The translations under genes and the position numbers were made by a program. A stretch of DNA of 64,000 nucleotides from Paractinoplanes abujensis (GTDB lineage Bacteria; Actinomycetota; Actinomycetes; Mycobacteriales; Micromonosporaceae), in assembly GCF_014204895.1 (NCBI RefSeq), contig NZ_JACHMF010000001.1, positions 8,866,001-8,930,000 on the forward strand, read 5' to 3'. Positions 16,968-24,311 of this stretch are shown in pieces. Each line of letters starts with the position of its first letter. The stretch's first letter is position 1. Under the pieces are notes generated by a model. That model saw nothing but the letters and a program-made list of their open reading frames with translations. It made no database searches and had not been told where the DNA came from.

Positions 16968-17759
16968 CTACAGCGCGCTGACCAGGGCGGGCAAATAGCC
17001 GTTCGTGTAGCCGGCGAGGTTGGGGTGGAAGGAGTTCTGCGGCGGCACCACGGTGAGGCCGTGCAGGTAGGGGTTCGCCGAGCAGATGCCGTGGCCGGCG
17101 AACTCGTCGCGTACGTCGGAGAACGTGAGACCGGCCGCTGCGGCCCGGGCCGCGATCACCTCGTTGAGCACCTGGGCGCCCTCGTTGAGCGAGCGCCGTT
17201 TGGCCAGGCTCATCCCGATGATGCCGCACGACGCCGACGAGGTGTCGAACAGCGCGGGATAGCCCAGGACGATCACTCGCGCGCCGGGGGCCTTGCGCTT
17301 GATGGCCGCGTACGTCGCGTCGAGCTTGGCCGGCAGCGTGGAGGTGATGTCCGTACGGGCCGAATTGACCTTGGCCGCGCAGGCGGCGTCGGTGCCGGTC
17401 TGGCAGCCCAGCACGGTCGAGGCGAAGCCCGCGTCGTTGCCGCCGATCGTGATGCTGATCAGGTCGGCCGACCGGCTCAGGAACGGCACTTGCAGGTTCC
17501 GTACGTCGGAGGTCTCGGCGCCCCCGCAGCTGAGGTCGGTGAAGGATTGGGGTTGGTTGCGCGCCGCCCACTGGCCCGGGTAACCCTGGGCGCTGCGGAA
17601 GCACAGGATGCTCTGGCCGGGCGCGCCGACTCCCGAGGAGTAGGAGTCGCCGAGCGCGACGTAGTCGATCGACGAGGCCGCGCGGGCGGGTGCGGCCAGG
17701 GTGAACGTCAACAGGGTCGTGACGACCAGACAGGCTAGGAGGGATAGGCGTCTGCCCAT
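16968..17759 (-). CDS. Secreted SGNH/GDSL esterase-lipase
   Basis: This is a 263-residue exported hydrolase of the SGNH fold, like Streptomyces lipases of this family. The signal peptide ends at ARAASS. Block I is LGDSYSSG with the catalytic Ser, block III is IGGND with the oxyanion Asn, and the C-terminal FHPNLAGY carries the catalytic His. Paired cysteines (for example LSCGG, GCQTG/ACAAK, SCGI/GICS) fit three disulfides. ATG 17759 follows GGAGG. Two palindromes upstream (17792-17819) are likely control sites. Confidence 0.92.
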   Translation of the reverse strand: MGRRLSLLACLVVTTLLTFTLAAPARAASSIDYVALGDSYSSGVGAPGQSILCFRSAQGYPGQWAARNQPQSFTDLSCGGAETSDVRNLQVPFLSRSADLISITIGGNDAGFASTVLGCQTGTDAACAAKVNSARTDITSTLPAKLDATYAAIKRKAPGARVIVLGYPALFDTSSASCGIIGMSLAKRRSLNEGAQVLNEVIAARAAAAGLTFSDVRDEFAGHGICSANPYLHGLTVVPPQNSFHPNLAGYTNGYLPALVSAL

Positions 17760-17791
17760 GGGATGGCCTCCGGTCCGGGTGGGAGAGGAAG

Positions 17792-17819
17792 CCGGAGCGC
17801 TCCGGTTACCGAACGGTAA
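17792..17819. promoter_or_regulatory. Two adjacent palindromes before the SGNH gene
   Basis: CCGGAGCGCTCCGG (17792-17805) is a perfect 14-bp palindrome with the AGCGCT centre typical of LacI-family operators. TTACCGAACGGTAA (17806-17819) is a second perfect 14-bp palindrome directly abutting it. Both lie 33-60 bp upstream of the esterase start. A third, looser one (GTTAC/GTAAC, 17857-17872) is further out. Confidence 0.6.
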
Positions 17820-17978
17820 TTCAGGTCGCGAACAAAAGACAGACGGTGACTTTGCCGTTACGGAGTAGTAACGTGCATCGATGTGACCTGCGTCGATGGC
17901 TGGTCGTGACAAGAGATTCACACGAGTGCCACAGCCGATCTTCAGGCTGTCCTCAGGCCGTGCGACTACGTTCCTCAC

Positions 17979-18365
17979 ATGGAAGAAGAACGGGCACGGC
18001 GGATCGTCGACACGCTGCGAGCGCGCAACGTCTTCGCCCATGTGAAGCTGCCGCAGGCGGGCATCACGCAGTACGGCATTCGCGTCACGCTCCCCGACGG
18101 CCGCGAGGCGATCTGGGACAACGACGGCACGGCCGGTCTCGAGGCCCAGATCATGCGTAACGGCATCCTCGTCGGCTTCGTCCCCTCGATTCCCGAGTCG
18201 GAGAATTTCGGCGACGGCCAGATCATCGAGGCGATCGCCACCGCCGACTACGACCGCCCGGTCGGCCGGTCCAGCCCGTCGTCGTCACCGCGCCCGGCCC
18301 CGTCGTCCCGGCCACCGGCGCCGGTGTCCCTGGCCCAGCGGCTGAGGAGCGGCTTCCGTAACTAG
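17979..18365 (+). CDS. Conserved-looking small protein of unknown function
   Basis: This is a 128-residue soluble protein I do not recognise. The first 90 residues look folded, with a helix (EERARRIVDTLRARN) then strands (HVKLPQAGITQYGIRVTLPDG, REAIWDNDG). The tail is a Ser/Pro-rich linker ending in a basic helix (LAQRLRSGFRN). There is no signal peptide. It converges on the helicase operon. Confidence 0.65.
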   Translation: MEEERARRIVDTLRARNVFAHVKLPQAGITQYGIRVTLPDGREAIWDNDGTAGLEAQIMRNGILVGFVPSIPESENFGDGQIIEAIATADYDRPVGRSSPSSSPRPAPSSRPPAPVSLAQRLRSGFRN

Positions 18366-18395
18366 GGCCCGCCATTGAAGTACCAGGGCCGGCGA

Positions 18396-20132
18396 TCAGG
18401 AGTCCGGATTGATCATGTCGATCAGGCGGTCCAGCGCCACCGGCCACAACTCCGGCGTGAGGTTCGCGAGCAGCGTCTCAGCGAGCGCGTGAGCCACCAT
18501 GTCGATCTGTTCTTGCACCTGGGGATCAAGGGGAGCGGGCGGCGCCGGCGGTTCGGGGGAAGGGGGTTCCTCCACCGCCGGCGCCGCGATGGCGACAGGC
18601 TCCCCGGCCGGCAGGTCCTCGGGTGCGCCGACGAGGTGCAGGTGGCCCGTGGCCCGGGTCAGCGCCGTGTAGAGCAGCCGATGCCCGCGCGGGTCGTCGT
18701 CGACAATGAACCCGGGCTCGACCACGATCGCCGCGTCGAACTCCAGCCCCTTCGCCTCGTGCGGCCCCAGCAGCGTGATCGCCGGGCTGCGTTCGTCGCC
18801 GGGAGCCGTACGCCAGGGCAATTCCTCGGCCCGCAGCAGCGCCTCCACCTCCTCGCGGCAGCGCGCCGGGCAGATGATCGCCACCGAGCGCCCGTCGGCG
18901 GCGTGATCGGCCGCGGCCGCCACCACCACACCGGCCCTGTTCTCGGGGTCGACCGGCGCGATCATCGGGTCGGCCGGCCCTTCCCGTACGGTCGTGGGCG
19001 GCTGCACGCTCGGCGCCGCGGTGGGCAGCAGCTCGGCCGCCAGCTCGAAGATCTGCCGCGGCACGCGATAGCCGAACCGCAGCTCGCGGTGCACGTGCGG
19101 CATCTCCGAGGGCAGGTGCGCGAGCACGTCGTGCCAGTCGTCGCGGGCCCACGGCCCGGTCGACTGGGCCATGTCGCCGACCACGGTCAGCGAGCCGTTG
19201 GACGAGCGCCGCGAGATCGCCCGCAGCTGCATGGGGGAGAGGTCCTGCGCCTCGTCCACCACCACATGGGCGTACGTCTGCGGCTCCTGACCCGACAGAT
19301 GTTCGGCCTCGTCCAGCAGCGGCAGGTCGGCCTCGCCGAACGGGGGCTCCTCGCCGTCCAGCCGGTACAGCGCGTTGATCTCACGGTCGGTGAACTCGCC
19401 GCCGGCCGCCGCGGTCAGCAACGCCCGCGAGCCGAACAGCTCGGTCAGGAACGTCGGCGCGTCGAACTCCGGCCACAACCGATCGGCCAGCATGTCGGCG
19501 GCCTCGAGGATCAGCCGCGGGTCCTGGGTGCCCGACACCAGCGCGGCCCGCAGCAGGCGCCGCCGGTCGCTCGGGGTCGCCTCACTCGCCTTGGCCGTGG
19601 TCATCACGCGTTGGATGGTCGCCGGGTCGAGGGTCACCACCTGCCCCCGTACGGCGATCAGGGCCGGCACTTTGGCCCGCTGCTCGCGGTGTTTGTCGAG
19701 CGCGCGGCCGAGCAGACCGGCCATCCGCGCCTCGCCCTTGAGCCGGGTCACGTGCGGCGCCTCGGGACGGCCGGTGGACGCCTTGGGCAGCAACCCCTCG
19801 ATCGAGCTGTGCGCCACCCCTGCGCAGCCCCACGCGTCGAGCAGGCCGCGGGTGCGCTGGGCGAAGGCGTACGACGGCCCCACCACCAGCACCTCGGGCG
19901 CGCTCAGGCCCAGGTCGGGCTGGCCGAGCAGCCAGGCCACCCGGCGCAGCGCGGTGTCGGTCTTGCCGGTGCCCGGCCCGCCCTGAATGATCAGCACGCT
20001 CTCGGGCGCCGTACGGATCAGCTCGTCCTGGTCGGCCCGGATGGTGGCCACGAAGTCCGGCCCGGCCTCGGCGACGGCCGTGGCCATCTCGGCCAGCAAA
20101 GGGTCGTCGGGCGGGCCCTCCCCGGCGGTCAA
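18396..20132 (-). CDS. HelD/UvrD-like superfamily 1 helicase, short form
   Basis: This is about 578 residues of an SF1 ATPase. IRADQDELIR gives the Q motif, QGGPGTGKTDTALRR is Walker A, VVVDEAQDLSPMQL is motif II, VVGDMAQST motif III, and EAKGLEFDAAIVVEP plus LLYTALTRAT motifs V and VI. It aligns with the core of HelD (RNA polymerase recycling factor) from DPLLAEM onward but lacks HelD's N-terminal coiled-coil arm. I place the start at TTG 20132, 3 bp after the DUF6510 stop; ATG 20087 is the alternative. It is the last gene of an operon with two redox genes. Confidence 0.8.
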   Translation of the reverse strand: MTAGEGPPDDPLLAEMATAVAEAGPDFVATIRADQDELIRTAPESVLIIQGGPGTGKTDTALRRVAWLLGQPDLGLSAPEVLVVGPSYAFAQRTRGLLDAWGCAGVAHSSIEGLLPKASTGRPEAPHVTRLKGEARMAGLLGRALDKHREQRAKVPALIAVRGQVVTLDPATIQRVMTTAKASEATPSDRRRLLRAALVSGTQDPRLILEAADMLADRLWPEFDAPTFLTELFGSRALLTAAAGGEFTDREINALYRLDGEEPPFGEADLPLLDEAEHLSGQEPQTYAHVVVDEAQDLSPMQLRAISRRSSNGSLTVVGDMAQSTGPWARDDWHDVLAHLPSEMPHVHRELRFGYRVPRQIFELAAELLPTAAPSVQPPTTVREGPADPMIAPVDPENRAGVVVAAAADHAADGRSVAIICPARCREEVEALLRAEELPWRTAPGDERSPAITLLGPHEAKGLEFDAAIVVEPGFIVDDDPRGHRLLYTALTRATGHLHLVGAPEDLPAGEPVAIAAPAVEEPPSPEPPAPPAPLDPQVQEQIDMVAHALAETLLANLTPELWPVALDRLIDMINPDS

Positions 20133-20134
20133 CG

Positions 20135-20407
20135 TCAGCTGCCTTCGAGCGGCACTTCGAGCCGTACGCTGCCCCGTAGGTCGAGGAAGACCCGATCGGG
20201 CGCGCGCACGACGGTGACCACGACGTCCCCGCAGCTCGGGCAGCGCGCCACCAGGCCCGGGGACTGGTGCCACAGCAGCAGCGTGCCCACCGCGTCGGCG
20301 TGGGTGCAGCCCGCGCACACATAGCGCGCCGCCGTCACGTCCACGGCGAAGATCTCGCGCAGGTCACCGGCCATCGCGTTGCCGTCGAGCGGTGTCCCGT
20401 TCGTCAC
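20135..20407 (-). CDS. DUF6510 zinc-ribbon-like protein
   Basis: This is a 90-residue protein with two CxxC-type pairs (YVCAGCTH and ARCPSCGD) that probably bind zinc. Its GTG start at 20407 overlaps the stop of the flavin reductase gene by 4 bp (GTGA), so the two are translationally coupled. As I recall, DUF6510 proteins commonly accompany this molybdoenzyme/reductase pair in actinobacteria. Its function is unknown. Confidence 0.8.
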   Translation of the reverse strand: MTNGTPLDGNAMAGDLREIFAVDVTAARYVCAGCTHADAVGTLLLWHQSPGLVARCPSCGDVVVTVVRAPDRVFLDLRGSVRLEVPLEGS

Positions 20408-21159
20408 GACGTACCCCCGAAGCGTTCGGTGCGGATCCGGCGCGGGTCGTGACCGAGCGCCACCAGGATGTCGGCGGCGGTCTCGACGAACGTGGTGGGA
20501 CCGCAGACGTAACAGTCCGGCTCGAAGTCCGGCGGCCAACCGTACGTGTTCAGCGCGGCCACGTCGATCCTCTTCGGGGGCGAGGGCCATCCGTCGGGAG
20601 TCTTGCGGGTGTAGACGTAATGGACGTCCAGACCGGCGTCATCCCGTACGCGTCGGCGCAGCTCGTCGGCGTAGAGCACATCCTCCGGCGTACGGACCGA
20701 ATAGAGCAGCCGGAAGGGTTGCCGCGCGCTCGCCGTGGCCCGGGCCCGCACCATCGCCATCAGCGGCACCACGCCTGAGCCGCCCGCCACCAGCAGCACC
20801 GGCGCCGGCTGCTTGTCACGCCAGACGAACCAGCCGCCCACCGGGCCGCGCAGCTCGATCTGCTCGCCCGGCTCGACCACGTCGGTCAGGTAGGGCGACA
20901 CCTCGCCGTCGTCGAGCCGCTGGATCGTCAGCTCGACCCTGCCCTCGGGGTGCGGCCAGGCCGAGGCGATCGAGTAGCTGCGCTGCGCGCGATACCCGTC
21001 CTCGGCCGTCAGCCGCACGTCGATGTGCTGGCCGGGCAGGTGGCCCGGCCAGTCCGGCACGTCGAGCACGAGCGTGCGCGCCGTCGGCGTCTCCCACCGG
21101 GCCTCGGCCAGCGTGGCCGCCCGCCAGGTCAGTCGCCCTGATACCGCTGTTCGCGCCAT
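20404..21159 (-). CDS. FAD/NAD(P)-binding ferredoxin-reductase-type oxidoreductase
   Basis: This is a 251-residue flavin reductase. An FAD-binding barrel carries QRSYSIAS and the NAD(P) lobe carries VLLVAGGSGVVPLMAMVR, LLYSVRTPEDVLY and CYVCGPTTFVETA. No iron-sulfur domain is attached. It overlaps the molybdoenzyme gene upstream by 31 bp and DUF6510 downstream by 4 bp, so it is likely the electron donor to the molybdenum enzyme. Confidence 0.9.
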   Translation of the reverse strand: MARTAVSGRLTWRAATLAEARWETPTARTLVLDVPDWPGHLPGQHIDVRLTAEDGYRAQRSYSIASAWPHPEGRVELTIQRLDDGEVSPYLTDVVEPGEQIELRGPVGGWFVWRDKQPAPVLLVAGGSGVVPLMAMVRARATASARQPFRLLYSVRTPEDVLYADELRRRVRDDAGLDVHYVYTRKTPDGWPSPPKRIDVAALNTYGWPPDFEPDCYVCGPTTFVETAADILVALGHDPRRIRTERFGGTS

Positions 21160-21728
21160 GGGTCTCCGTACATGTGATAGCCCGCGGCCTCCCAGAAGCC
21201 GGGCTCATCCTCATTCATCAGCTGCAGGCCGTTGACCCACTTCGCCGATTTCCAGAAATAAAGGTGCGGAACGACGAGCCGGGCCGGGCCGCCGTGCTCG
21301 GGTTCGAGGTCCTCACCATCGAACTTGTACGCGATCCACGCCTTGCCGTCGAGGAGATCTTCCATCGGTACGTTCGTGGTGTATCCGCCGAAGCTGTGCA
21401 CCATCGTGTAGTCGGCGGCCGACTCGACGTTCTCCAGCAGGGTGTCGAGCGAGACACCGCGCCAGGTCGTGCCGAGTTTCGACCACTTGGTCACGCAGTG
21501 GATGTCGACCGTGACGTCCTCGGCCGGCAGCGCCTGGAACTCCGTCCAGTTCCAGCTCGTCTTCTCGCCGGTCTCGGTGGTGACGGTGAAGCGCCAGCGA
21601 TCGAGCGGGATGCGCGGGGTAGGCCCGGCCGACAACACCGGGAAGTCGTGCGTCAGATATTGACCGGGCGGCAGGCCGGGCACCGACTCACGCCGCCGGC
21701 CGCCGAATCCCCTGGAGATGATGCCCAT
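21129..21728 (-). CDS. Sulfite-oxidase-family molybdopterin oxidoreductase
   Basis: This is a 199-residue protein of the sulfite oxidase/MsrP molybdopterin fold. The molybdenum-ligand cysteine is in DIHCVTKWSKLGTTWRG; HSFGGYTTNVPMEDLL and EHGGPARLVVPHLYFWKSAKW line the cofactor site. There is no Tat signal, heme or dimer domain, so it is a minimal cytoplasmic form. It is the first gene of an operon with a flavin reductase, DUF6510 and a helicase. The substrate is unknown. Confidence 0.9.
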   Translation of the reverse strand: MGIISRGFGGRRRESVPGLPPGQYLTHDFPVLSAGPTPRIPLDRWRFTVTTETGEKTSWNWTEFQALPAEDVTVDIHCVTKWSKLGTTWRGVSLDTLLENVESAADYTMVHSFGGYTTNVPMEDLLDGKAWIAYKFDGEDLEPEHGGPARLVVPHLYFWKSAKWVNGLQLMNEDEPGFWEAAGYHMYGDPWREQRYQGD

Positions 21729-21771
21729 GGTTGAGAAGTAAACCGCATGATCATTTCCTGGGACAGCGCTC

Positions 21772-23469
21772 TCAGAGCCGGATCACGTCACTAATCGTCC
21801 CGGCCACGACGACCCGGTGGTCCAGGCCGGGGACAAGTCCGTCAAAACGTGCCACCTTCGTCGCGGTGCAGGTCAGGATCGTCGTCCACTCCTCGCCGTC
21901 CCGCCGCTGGATCTGGACGGGAACGCCCTCGACGCCGAGGACGAACACGGCGAGCCGGCCGGCGCCGGGACGGACCAGCCGGATCACCGGGCCCTCCGGA
22001 GTGGCCGGCGCGGGTGTGGGCGTAGCGGTGGTGGTCGGGGCAGGCGTGCCGGTGGTCGGTTCAGGCGTGGCGGTGGTCGGGGCAGGCGTGGGCGAGGCGG
22101 TCGTCGGGACGGGCGTCGCCGTGGTGATCGCCGGGGCCGGCGCGGGCTCGGCCGACGGGGTGGTCGTGGGTCCGGCAGCGGGTCCGGTCGTCGGCTCGGT
22201 GGTCCCGGGCGCGGTCGCCTCCGGCGTGGGCTCGGTGGACGGGCCGGCCGGAACCAGGGTGGCCAGCGCGGCGGAGGCGTCGATGCGGCCCGCTCCGAAG
22301 TCGGCGTCGCGGCCGGGCGCGCCCAGGTCGACGGCGGAGGCGGTGATCGCGTGCTCCACCTGGTCCGGCGTGAGACCCCGGTCGGCCCCCTTGAGGAGCG
22401 CGGCCAGGGCGGCCACGTGCGGTGACGCCATCGAGGTGCCGTTCATCCGGCCGTAGCGGTAGCCCGGGTACGTGCTGGTGATGTCGCTGCCCGGGGCGGC
22501 CACGTCGACGTAGTCGCCGCGGTTGGAGTAGACGGCCACGGAGTCGTCGGCGGCGGTGGCGGCCACCGCGATCACGCCCGGGTCGGCCGCGGGGTAGGCG
22601 GCAGGGCTGCCGGAGCGGCGCATGTTGCCGGCCGCCGCGACGACCACGACACCCTTGCCGCGGGCGTACGCGACGGCGTTGGTCACCGCGCCGACCTGAT
22701 CGGTGGCGCTGACCGAGAGGTTGATGACGTCGGCGCCGTGGTCGGCCGCGTACGCGATGCCGTTGGCCACGTCCGACATGTAACCGGTGCCGTTGGGTCC
22801 GAGCACCCGTACGGGCAGGATCGACGCGTCCGGAGCCATCCCCGCGATGCCCTCGCCGTTGCCGGTCAGAGCCGCGATCGTGCCGGCCACATGGGTGCCG
22901 TGTCCGTACGGGTCGGTCGAAACGCCCTCGGTGCCGGTGATGAAGTCGGCGCCGGGCAGCACGTGCCCGGCCAGGTCGGGGTGCGCCGCGTCCACGCCGC
23001 TGTCGATCACGGCCACGGTCACGCCGGCGCCGGTCGAGCGGGGCCACGCGCCGTCCACCCGTACGCGGGCCAGATCCCACTGCTCGGGCAGCAGCGGGTC
23101 GACGGCGGCCGCCCGTACTTCGACATCGGTCTCGACACTGACCGCGCCGGGCGCCCGCTGCCCCTGCGCGATCAGGACCGAGGCGGTGGCGCGGTCGGTG
23201 GCGGTGCGGACCGACACGACGGGCCGGCCCCGGTTGATCGAGGTGGTCACCACCCGTACGGGACGGGTCGGGGAGACGGCGGCCGGGAGCAGGCGCTCGG
23301 GCTGCGCACGGAGACCGTGAGTGACCGGCTGCCACACCGGCTCGCGCTCGGGCTGCACGCGGAGCCCGTGAGTGATCGACTGCCACACCGGCTCGTTCCC
23401 GGGCATCGACAGGGTGACCCCGCCTGCCATCGCACCGAACACCAGGAGACCCGCACCGAGCTTCCGCAC
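21772..23469 (-). CDS. Secreted subtilisin-like serine peptidase (S8), copy 1
   Basis: This is a 565-residue exported peptidase. After the signal peptide an inhibitor-like propeptide contains a 17-residue tandem duplication (EPVWQSITHGLRVQPER). The catalytic triad is Asp156 (VAVIDSGVD), His190 (GHGTHVAG) and Ser346 (GTSMASPH), with the oxyanion Asn in AAAGN. A long Pro/Thr-rich linker leads to a C-terminal beta domain (VQIQRRDGEEW to ISDVIRL) shared with copy 2. The GTG start 23469 is 140 bp from the divergent start of the membrane-anchored CWR protein, suggesting a regulatory or enzyme-partner pairing. Confidence 0.9.
   Translation of the reverse strand: MRKLGAGLLVFGAMAGGVTLSMPGNEPVWQSITHGLRVQPEREPVWQPVTHGLRAQPERLLPAAVSPTRPVRVVTTSINRGRPVVSVRTATDRATASVLIAQGQRAPGAVSVETDVEVRAAAVDPLLPEQWDLARVRVDGAWPRSTGAGVTVAVIDSGVDAAHPDLAGHVLPGADFITGTEGVSTDPYGHGTHVAGTIAALTGNGEGIAGMAPDASILPVRVLGPNGTGYMSDVANGIAYAADHGADVINLSVSATDQVGAVTNAVAYARGKGVVVVAAAGNMRRSGSPAAYPAADPGVIAVAATAADDSVAVYSNRGDYVDVAAPGSDITSTYPGYRYGRMNGTSMASPHVAALAALLKGADRGLTPDQVEHAITASAVDLGAPGRDADFGAGRIDASAALATLVPAGPSTEPTPEATAPGTTEPTTGPAAGPTTTPSAEPAPAPAITTATPVPTTASPTPAPTTATPEPTTGTPAPTTTATPTPAPATPEGPVIRLVRPGAGRLAVFVLGVEGVPVQIQRRDGEEWTTILTCTATKVARFDGLVPGLDHRVVVAGTISDVIRL
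23293..23394. repeat. 51-bp tandem duplication inside the peptidase propeptide
   Basis: Two 51-bp copies start at 23293 and 23344, both opening GCGCTCGGGCTGC. They encode the repeated 17-residue EPVWQ(S/P)(I/V)THGLR block in the propeptide of S8 copy 1. The duplication is in frame and the copies are slightly diverged, so it is not a recent assembly artefact. Confidence 0.85.
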
Positions 23470-23609
23470 GCCTGACCCCGCCCTCTCGTTGTCCTTCGGT
23501 CAGGCATTTCGGACCGGTCGGGTGCCGTGGCGGGAAGCAGTTCGGTGCACTTCGGTGTCGGGCGTTTTTGTGAGCTTTGTCCTTGTTGGGTGGCAGCATG
23601 GGAGCCGAG

Positions 23610-24311
23610 ATGACGGATGACCACGGGCTGGCCGCGATGACAGTGCACGACGAGAACGGCGTCTACCGCTCGGGAATGCGGGAGCGGCGCATTCAGCGCC
23701 GCAAACAGCTCGGCGTGGCGGTCGCCGGGCTGGCCGTGTTCGGGGCGGCCGGGCTGTTCGTGGTGCAGGGGATCCAGCTCGCCCAGAACACCGTCGCCCT
23801 GGAACCGCCGGTCGTCGTGACCCCGTCGCAGTCGCCGGCACCCTCGTCCGCGCCGGCTCCCTCCCGGACGAAGGCCCGCACCGGGCCGGCCGGCCCCGGC
23901 AAACCGAACCGGTCGGGCGCCCGGCAGGAGACGAGCCCCACGCCGACGCCGACGCCGACGCCCACGCCGTCACCCTCGGCGTCCGGCATGGCCGTCGCGG
24001 AAGTGATCAACCGGCACGACGAGCCGGCCACCGGTGGGACGATCCGGGTCACGTCGGCCGGCTTCGACCTCACCGGCGAGCCGGAACTCGCGCTCGCGGG
24101 CGACGACGGCTGGGCCGTGGGGCGGGCCCGGTGCACCCGGACCGTACGCAACGAACCCGGTGCCCGGCCCCGGGTGGTGCCCTCGACGCTGGTCTGCTGG
24201 CGGGTGTCGCCGCGGCGCAGCGTCGTGACGGTCGCGATCACGTCGCAAGGGCGGCCATCGTCGGGAGAGACGGTGGCCGCCCTGGAACGCGAATGGGCCC
24301 GGCTGAACTAG
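23610..24311 (+). CDS. Membrane-anchored CWR-domain protein, paralogue 1
   Basis: This is a 233-residue protein I do not recognise by name. A short cytoplasmic N terminus with a basic stretch (RERRIQRRKQ) precedes one membrane helix (LGVAVAGLAVFGAAGLFVV). A Pro/Thr/Ser linker (TPTPTPTP) follows outside. The C-terminal domain has TIRVTSAGFDLTG, then RCTRTVR and, about 20 residues on, TLVCWRVS; the two cysteines probably bond. The same domain is in the proteins at 26530 and 27307. GGGAG at 23600-23604 supports ATG 23610. Its stop codon overlaps that of S8 copy 2 (CTAG). Confidence 0.8.
   Translation: MTDDHGLAAMTVHDENGVYRSGMRERRIQRRKQLGVAVAGLAVFGAAGLFVVQGIQLAQNTVALEPPVVVTPSQSPAPSSAPAPSRTKARTGPAGPGKPNRSGARQETSPTPTPTPTPTPSPSASGMAVAEVINRHDEPATGGTIRVTSAGFDLTGEPELALAGDDGWAVGRARCTRTVRNEPGARPRVVPSTLVCWRVSPRRSVVTVAITSQGRPSSGETVAALEREWARLN

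Noticed and set aside
18396..20318. Helicase start near 20318
   Set aside because: Upstream of 20132 the frame overlaps DUF6510 and encodes Arg-rich sequence unlike any helicase.
21758..21775. GGACAGCGCTCTCA as another site of the LacI regulon
   Set aside because: Two mismatches to the operator and it lies at the stop codon of the S8 gene, not in a sensible promoter position.
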